54,083 nt of DNA from Tannerellaceae bacterium (GTDB lineage: Bacteria; Bacteroidota; Bacteroidia; Bacteroidales; Tannerellaceae): positions 1 to 54,083 of the forward strand of contig JAITKB010000034.1 in NCBI GenBank assembly GCA_031278605.1, written 5' to 3'. Positions 48,985-54,083 of this stretch are shown one piece after another. Positions within the stretch are counted from its first letter, which is position 1, and every line of letters begins with the position of its first letter. A model generated the notes under the pieces. That model was not told where the DNA came from, did not search any database, and saw only the letters and a list, made by a program, of their open reading frames with translations. The position numbers and the translations under genes were made by a program.

Positions 48985-50589
48985 ATGAAGAGAAAATTAT
49001 TGCCGGCGCTACTCCTCCTTGGCGCCCTGTCGGGCGCCAAGACGCAAGGCCAGGACATAAACCGGGAGGTGAGGAAACTGTCGATGGCCTTGTACGCCGT
49101 GACAAATATGTACGTGGATACGACCGATATAAGCCGGCTGACGGAAAACGCAATCGTGGGGATGTTGGAAAAATTGGACCCCCATTCCAATTACCTGGAC
49201 CCGGATGAAACCAAAGACATGACGGAACCCCTGCAGGGTAATTTCGACGGGATCGGTATTCAGTTCAATATGCTTACCGATACCTTATATATTATACAGG
49301 TCATAGCCGGAGGCCCTTCGGAAAAAGTAGGAATGTTGGCGGGAGACCGGATTATCCTGGTGGACGACACGCTCATCGCCGGTGTGAAAATGAAGAATAA
49401 CGACATCATGAAACGTCTGCGCGGACCCAAAGGCACGGAAGTGCGGGTGAAAGTGCTTCGGAGAAACGAACCGCAGCCCATAGACTTCCGGATCATTCGC
49501 GACAAGATCCCGGTGCATAGCCTCGATGCAGCTTATATGGCCGATGAACGAACAGGTTATATCCGCTTGAGCCGCTTCGCACTCTCTTCAACGACCGAAT
49601 TCCGGACGGCTTTGGCCAACCTGAAGAAGAAGGGAATGGAAAACCTGATCCTCGATCTGCAAGGCAACGGGGGAGGATACCTGAACATAGCCATCGAACT
49701 GGCCGACGAATTCCTCAACCAAGGCAAACTCATCGTCTATACCGAGGGACACAACCAGCCGCGCGAAAACGCGGAAGCAACTCCCCAGGGAGACTTTGAA
49801 GAAGGACGGCTGGTGATTCTGGTAGACGAATCCTCGGCCTCGGCCAGCGAAATCCTCGCCGGAGCCGTTCAGGACTGGGACCGGGGTGTCATCCTCGGAC
49901 GACGCACCTTCGGCAAAGGACTTGTGCAAAAACCCATCCCCCTTCCCGACGGTTCCATGATACGCCTTACCGTGTCCCGCTATTATACGCCAACCGGACG
50001 GGGTATACAGAAACCCTACGAAAACGGAGACAGCGAAGCCTACAACCGGGACCTGATCGCACGCTACAACCGAGGCGAACTGATGAGTGCCGACAGCATC
50101 CACTTCCCCGATTCCCTGAAGTACCAGACCCTCACCTTCCGACGCACCGTCTATGGCGGCGGAGGAATCATGCCCGATATCTTCATCCCCATAGATACGA
50201 CAGACTATACGGACTATCACCGGAAGTTGGTGGCCAACGGGCTGGTGAATCGTATCGCAATGGATTTCGCCGATAAAAACCGCGCAAGTCTCATGGCTCG
50301 ATATTCGGAGTTTGCCCGCTACAAAGAGTCCTTTGATGTGCCGGAATCGCTTATGCAGCAGCTCACAGACCTTGCCGCAACAGAAAAGGTACCCTTCGAA
50401 CCGGAAGCCTACAACCGATCTCTCTCCCTTATCAAGCTCCAGGCCAAAGCCCTTATCGCACGGGACCTGTATGAGCTGGGCGACTACTATCAAATCATCA
50501 ACGATGCGAACCAGAGTTTCAGGGCCGCCCTCCGCATCATCAACGATCTGCCGGTATACACGAAAGAACTGAGCGCCGATGCCGGTTGA
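48985..50589 (+). CDS. S41-family C-terminal processing peptidase
   Basis: A 534-residue exported protease with a signal peptide (LLPALLLLGALSGAKTQGQ). A PDZ domain lies at about residues 85-165 (GIGIQFNMLTDTLYIIQVIAGGPSEKVGM) and the S41 catalytic core has Ser in DESSASASEILAG and Lys in FGKGLVQ. Such CtpA/Tsp-type enzymes trim periplasmic or envelope proteins. It overlaps folP by 11 bases. Confidence 0.92.
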   Translation: MKRKLLPALLLLGALSGAKTQGQDINREVRKLSMALYAVTNMYVDTTDISRLTENAIVGMLEKLDPHSNYLDPDETKDMTEPLQGNFDGIGIQFNMLTDTLYIIQVIAGGPSEKVGMLAGDRIILVDDTLIAGVKMKNNDIMKRLRGPKGTEVRVKVLRRNEPQPIDFRIIRDKIPVHSLDAAYMADERTGYIRLSRFALSSTTEFRTALANLKKKGMENLILDLQGNGGGYLNIAIELADEFLNQGKLIVYTEGHNQPRENAEATPQGDFEEGRLVILVDESSASASEILAGAVQDWDRGVILGRRTFGKGLVQKPIPLPDGSMIRLTVSRYYTPTGRGIQKPYENGDSEAYNRDLIARYNRGELMSADSIHFPDSLKYQTLTFRRTVYGGGGIMPDIFIPIDTTDYTDYHRKLVANGLVNRIAMDFADKNRASLMARYSEFARYKESFDVPESLMQQLTDLAATEKVPFEPEAYNRSLSLIKLQAKALIARDLYELGDYYQIINDANQSFRAALRIINDLPVYTKELSADAG

Positions 50590-51451
50590 GATGCATAAAA
50601 CAATCCATGTCAGGGGCAAGTTGCTTTCCCTTCATCCGCCCCTGGTGATGGGCATCCTGAACGTTACCCCCGATTCCTTCCATGCAGGCAGTCGCACGCA
50701 AACCGAAGCGGCAATACACCGTCGCATCGAGACCATACTCCGGGAAGGCGGTCGCATTATAGATATCGGAGGCTATTCCTCCCGTCCGGATGCCGCCGAA
50801 GTATCGCCGGAGGAGGAGATGAGGCGTTTGGCTCCCGCCCTGCGCATTGCGGAGACTTATCCCGAAGCCGTCGTTTCCGTGGATACCTTCCGCGCCTCCA
50901 TCGCTCGCCGTTCGGTGGAAGTATACGGAGCATCCATCATCAACGACATCTCCGGAGGGGAGTTGGACGCCGACATGTTCCGCACCGTAGCCGACCTCCG
51001 GGTGCCTTATATCCTGATGCACATGCGGGGCGCCCCGCAAACCATGCAGCAATTCACTACCTACGATGACCTGATAGTAGATATTCGGAAATACTTCGCC
51101 CGAAAGGTCTACGAGTTGCAACTTCTGGGCGTAAACGATATGCTGCTCGACCCCGGTTTCGGCTTCAGCAAAACAACGGAACAGAATTTTGAACTGATGC
51201 GCCGCCTCGACGAATTGACCGTCTTCGATCTTCCGCTCCTGGTAGGCGTTTCCCGCAAATCCATGATCTATAAATTACTTGGTACGACACCCGGTGATAG
51301 CTTGAACGGAACAACCTTCCTGCATACGCTTGCCCTGCAGAAAGGAGCCGATATCCTCCGGGTGCACGACGTAAAGGCCGCAACGGAAGTAGTGCGCCTG
51401 ATGCAGGCTTATTCAAACAACCATACCTTATGTGGATGCACCTCGGAATAA
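50579..51451 (+). CDS. folP: Dihydropteroate synthase
   Basis: A 290-residue TIM-barrel enzyme of folate synthesis joining p-aminobenzoate to the pterin diphosphate. Motifs: GILNVTPDSFHAG, the loop IIDIGGYSSRP, and DPGFGFSKTTEQN with the later GVSRKSMI Lys/Arg block. An ATG at 50591 (MHKTIHV) is an alternative start that avoids overlap with the protease gene. Its end overlaps cdaA by 22 bases. Confidence 0.94.
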   Translation: MPVEMHKTIHVRGKLLSLHPPLVMGILNVTPDSFHAGSRTQTEAAIHRRIETILREGGRIIDIGGYSSRPDAAEVSPEEEMRRLAPALRIAETYPEAVVSVDTFRASIARRSVEVYGASIINDISGGELDADMFRTVADLRVPYILMHMRGAPQTMQQFTTYDDLIVDIRKYFARKVYELQLLGVNDMLLDPGFGFSKTTEQNFELMRRLDELTVFDLPLLVGVSRKSMIYKLLGTTPGDSLNGTTFLHTLALQKGADILRVHDVKAATEVVRLMQAYSNNHTLCGCTSE

Positions 51452-52215
51452 AAGACATGGTAGACATCCTGCTGGTAGCCGTCTTCCTCTACCAGGTCTA
51501 CAAGCTGATGAAAGCTTCGGGTACGATGACCCTTTTTACCGGCATCATAGCCTTCCTTGTGGTTTGGGTACTTGTATCGCAGGTGCTGGAAATGCGTCTG
51601 ATGGGCGCCATATTGGACAAGTTCATCAGTGTAGGCGTTTTGGTGTTGGTTATACTCTTTCAGGACGAGATACGGCGTTTTCTCTTTGCCCTGGGTTCGC
51701 ACCGGCGGTGGAAGATCTTTTCCTACATTTTCAAGGGCAAAAGCGGGAACGATGAAGACGGAAACAAATACATCGCCCCGGTTGTGCTTGCCTGCATGAA
51801 TATGGGGAGGAAAAAGACCGGCGCCCTTATCGTGATCCGCCGGGAGATGGATCTTTCGGTTTACGAGCATACGGGCGAGATGTTCGACGCCGACGTCAAT
51901 GCCCGGTTGATAGAAAATATCTTCTTCAAGAACAGTCCCTTGCACGACGGGGCAATGATTATCTCCGGCAATCGGATCAAAGCCGCCGCCTGCATCCTCC
52001 CGGTAGCCCGCCATGCCCTTTTGCCGAAGGACTTCGGGCTGCGTCATCGCTCCGGTCTGGGGATGTCGATGGAAACAGACGCCTTGATCATCATCGTATC
52101 CGAAGAACGAGGCAGGATATCCGTTGCCAGGGAAGGACGCCTGGCCGCCAACGTGACGGCTGAAGAACTGCAACAAATCCTTTCCGGGGAACGGGAAGTG
52201 TCGAGTTTCTGTTAA
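51430..52215 (+). CDS. cdaA: Diadenylate cyclase CdaA
   Basis: A 261-residue membrane enzyme making the second messenger c-di-AMP. About three N-terminal helices (IKDMVDILLVAVFLYQ, LFTGIIAFLVVWVLV, VGVLVLVILFQ) precede the DAC domain with its active-site motifs NSPLHDGAMII and LRHRSGLGMS. No CdaR-type regulator is adjacent; folP is upstream, as in other Bacteroidota. Confidence 0.94.
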   Translation: MWMHLGIKDMVDILLVAVFLYQVYKLMKASGTMTLFTGIIAFLVVWVLVSQVLEMRLMGAILDKFISVGVLVLVILFQDEIRRFLFALGSHRRWKIFSYIFKGKSGNDEDGNKYIAPVVLACMNMGRKKTGALIVIRREMDLSVYEHTGEMFDADVNARLIENIFFKNSPLHDGAMIISGNRIKAAACILPVARHALLPKDFGLRHRSGLGMSMETDALIIIVSEERGRISVAREGRLAANVTAEELQQILSGEREVSSFC

Positions 52216-52305
52216 ATCGTCCGAACCCCCTGTCTCTACCCATGATAATCCCCCTCCGGAAAATACACCGCAATAACATATAAACAATAAAAAAACTACT
52301 CCAAA

Positions 52306-53340
52306 ATGGACTTAATGCAAAGTATTCTTGCACGCGCTAAAGCGAACAGGCAACGTATCGTACTCCCGGAAGGAACCGAGGAACGAACGCTTCTGGCGGC
52401 TGACCGTTTGTTGGCCGACGAAATAGCCCATATCCTGTTGATAGGAAATCCTTCTGAGATTAAAAGGTTGGCAGACTCCAAAGGCTTGAAGCATATCGAA
52501 AAGGCCACGATTATTAATCCCTGTGATCACCTTCGGAAAACAGCTTATACGGATTTGCTTTATCAGTTGCGGCAACCCAAGGGTATGGTTCTCCAGGTTG
52601 CCGAGAAATTGGTGGAAAATCCGCTTTACTTGGCTTGCCTAATGATAAAATCCGGCGACGCCGACGGCGAAATAGCCGGCGCCCGGAATACCACCGGCGA
52701 TGTGTTGCGCCCGGCATTGCAGATTATCAAAACCGCGCCCGGCATGAATTGCGTATCCGGCGCCTACCTGATGTTTACCAAAGCCGCCAACTACGGCGAA
52801 CAGGGTTTGCTGGTCTTTGCCGACTGCGCCGTTATACCCAAGCCTACCGCGGCCGAGCTGGCGGAGATCGCCGTGGCCTCCGCCCGTACGGCGAAAGCCA
52901 TCGCGGGCATTGAGCCGAGGGTGGCTATGCTGAGCTTCTCGACCAAAGGCAGCGCCTCGCACCCCCTGGTGGATAAAGTGACGGAAGCCACCCGCCTGGC
53001 AAAGAAAATGGCGCCCGATGTGGAGATAGACGGGGAGCTGCAGGTGGACGCCGCCCTGGTGCCCGAAATCGGAGCAAGGAAAGCGCCCGGAAGCCTCATC
53101 GCAGGAAGAGCCAACGTCTTGGTGTTCCCTTCCCTCGAGGTGGGTAACATCGCCTACAAATTGGTGGAACGTCTGGGGGGAGCCGAGGCCGTAGGCCCTG
53201 TCCTGCAGGGCATGGCAGCACCGGTGAACGACCTGTCGCGCGGATGCTCCTCCGAGGACATCTATAAAATGGTGGCCATCTCTGCGAACCAGGCCATCGG
53301 GCTTCAGGATGCCGGGCCGCTGGACTTCAATCCGGAATAA
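52306..53340 (+). CDS. pta: Phosphate acetyltransferase
   Basis: A 344-residue enzyme interconverting acetyl-CoA and acetyl phosphate. Blocks: [18 protein letters not shown] at the start, [34 protein letters not shown] and [10 protein letters not shown] at the end. It is the short form without a regulatory N-terminal domain. It precedes ackA by 23 bases, giving the classical acetate-fermentation pair. Confidence 0.96.
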   Translation: MDLMQSILARAKANRQRIVLPEGTEERTLLAADRLLADEIAHILLIGNPSEIKRLADSKGLKHIEKATIINPCDHLRKTAYTDLLYQLRQPKGMVLQVAEKLVENPLYLACLMIKSGDADGEIAGARNTTGDVLRPALQIIKTAPGMNCVSGAYLMFTKAANYGEQGLLVFADCAVIPKPTAAELAEIAVASARTAKAIAGIEPRVAMLSFSTKGSASHPLVDKVTEATRLAKKMAPDVEIDGELQVDAALVPEIGARKAPGSLIAGRANVLVFPSLEVGNIAYKLVERLGGAEAVGPVLQGMAAPVNDLSRGCSSEDIYKMVAISANQAIGLQDAGPLDFNPE

Positions 53341-53363
53341 AAACATACATATATATAGGATAC

Positions 53364-54083
53364 ATGAAAATATTAGTCTTGAATTGCGGGAGTTCTTCCG
53401 TGAAATATAAGTTGTTCAACATGGACAACCAGACCGTACTGGCGCAGGGAGGCGTAGAAAAACTGGGTTTGCCGGGATCGTTCCTCAAGTTTACATTGCC
53501 CAACGGGGAGAAAACGGTTATGGAGCACGACCTGCCCGAACATACCGCGGCCATTGAGTTTATCCTTCGCATCCTCACGGACGACGCCTATGGATGCATC
53601 CGCTCTTTCGATGCGATCGACGCCATTGGGCACCGGGTGGTGCATGGGGGGGAGACCTTCAGCAGCAGCGTCCGCATTACGCCGGAGGTGATCGACAAGA
53701 TGGTGGAATGTATCGACCTGGCTCCCCTTCATAACCCTCCCAACCTGAAAGGTATCCGGGCCATGCAGGACCTGCTTCCCGGGACGCCTCAGGTGGGCGT
53801 GTTCGACACGGCTTTCCACCAGACCATGCCCGATTATGCCTATATGTACGGCCTGCCTTATGAGATGTATACGAGGTACGGCATCCGGCGTTACGGTTTC
53901 CATGGCACGAGTCACCGCTACGTTTCGGCGCGTGCCTGCCGGATCTTGGGCGTATCCCCCCGGCAGCAACGCATCATCACGGCTCATATTGGCAATGGGG
54001 GGTCGATTACAGCCATCCGAAACGGGGAATCCGTGGATACTTCCATGGGATTGACGCCCGTGGAAGGCCTGCTGATGGGTACC
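53364..54083 (+). CDS. ackA: Acetate kinase, N-terminal part
   Basis: The first 240 codons are visible; the gene runs off the right edge. Acetate kinase makes ATP and acetate from acetyl phosphate. Motifs: LNCGSSSVKY at the N-terminus, GHRVVHGGE, FDTAFHQTMP with the catalytic Asp, GFHGTSHRYV and AHIGNGGS. It is absent from the ORF track because its stop lies outside the window. Confidence 0.96.
   Translation, partial: MKILVLNCGSSSVKYKLFNMDNQTVLAQGGVEKLGLPGSFLKFTLPNGEKTVMEHDLPEHTAAIEFILRILTDDAYGCIRSFDAIDAIGHRVVHGGETFSSSVRITPEVIDKMVECIDLAPLHNPPNLKGIRAMQDLLPGTPQVGVFDTAFHQTMPDYAYMYGLPYEMYTRYGIRRYGFHGTSHRYVSARACRILGVSPRQQRIITAHIGNGGSITAIRNGESVDTSMGLTPVEGLLMGT

Noticed and set aside
1-54083. tRNA, rRNA and insertion sequences
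   Set aside because: Reading the gaps by eye gave no tRNA-like T-arm, no rRNA segment and no transposase; a covariance-model scan could not be run.

Overview
This window is a stretch of chromosome from a member of the phylum Bacteroidota, most likely the order Bacteroidales. Three things support that: many upstream regions carry the Bacteroidota -7 promoter box TAnnTTTG; the type IX secretion genes porU and porV sit next to ispF; and several families are typical of the group (DUF3256, bactofilin, the NagB/PIG-L fusion, a TetR-FabH-FabG cluster, capsule-assembly Wzi, GH67/GH3 carbohydrate genes). GC content is moderately high for the order. The genus cannot be fixed from the sequence. No rRNA, tRNA, prophage, insertion sequence or CRISPR array was seen.

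Layout: 1-774 is the start of a receiver/PEP-utilising protein running off the left edge. 983-5519 is a tightly overlapping five-gene inositol-lipid operon (inositol-phosphate synthase, nucleotidyltransferase, ATP-grasp protein, CDP-alcohol phosphatidyltransferase, HAD phosphatase). 5514-8405 holds a bile-acid/sodium-symporter-like transporter and a NagB/PIG-L fusion. 8489-8815 is a decayed toxin-antitoxin pair. 9107-15871 holds a PlsC acyltransferase, a Wzi-like beta-barrel, an exported oxidoreductase, a bactofilin, DUF3256, TruA and a DUF1080 protein. 15970-17055 is alanine dehydrogenase. 17360-28154 is one long minus-strand operon for glucuronoxylan or related glycosides: GH67 alpha-glucuronidase, GH3 xylosidase, mannonate dehydratase, an SDR reductase, two Gfo/Idh/MocA-type oxidoreductases and a PmoA-like lipoprotein. 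28541-32884 is TetR-FabH-FabG followed by a pseudouridine synthase, an acyltransferase and a nitrilase-family amidase; 32927-34213 is an AmpG-like MFS transporter. 34279-45009 is a minus-strand run: pnp, tcdA, rex, an FAH-family hydrolase, porU, porV, ispF, sufS. 45490-54083 is a plus-strand housekeeping run: GNAT-like protein, topoisomerase IV subunit B, coaD, an S41 protease, folP, the diadenylate cyclase cdaA, pta and the start of ackA.

The most unusual signal is not a gene. Four non-coding loci (8862-8997, 17233-17364, 34197-34262, 45140-45271) carry tandem arrays with an exact 22-bp period. The unit sequence differs between loci, except that the second and fourth share one, but every array is built around a dyad-symmetric core. 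Two arrays run into the stop codon of the neighbouring gene, one touches a promoter, and one sits between the divergent pnp and GNAT genes. One array ends in a 32-bp perfect palindrome. In another, two units differ by paired changes that keep the hairpin. They look like a family of structured intergenic elements whose spacing, rather than sequence, is conserved. Other points of interest are an ATP-grasp protein inside the inositol-lipid operon, altered active-site motifs in that operon's transferase and phosphatase, a degenerate deaminase domain in the NagB/PIG-L fusion, a decayed VapC-type toxin behind an intact antitoxin gene, and a likely TetR operator.
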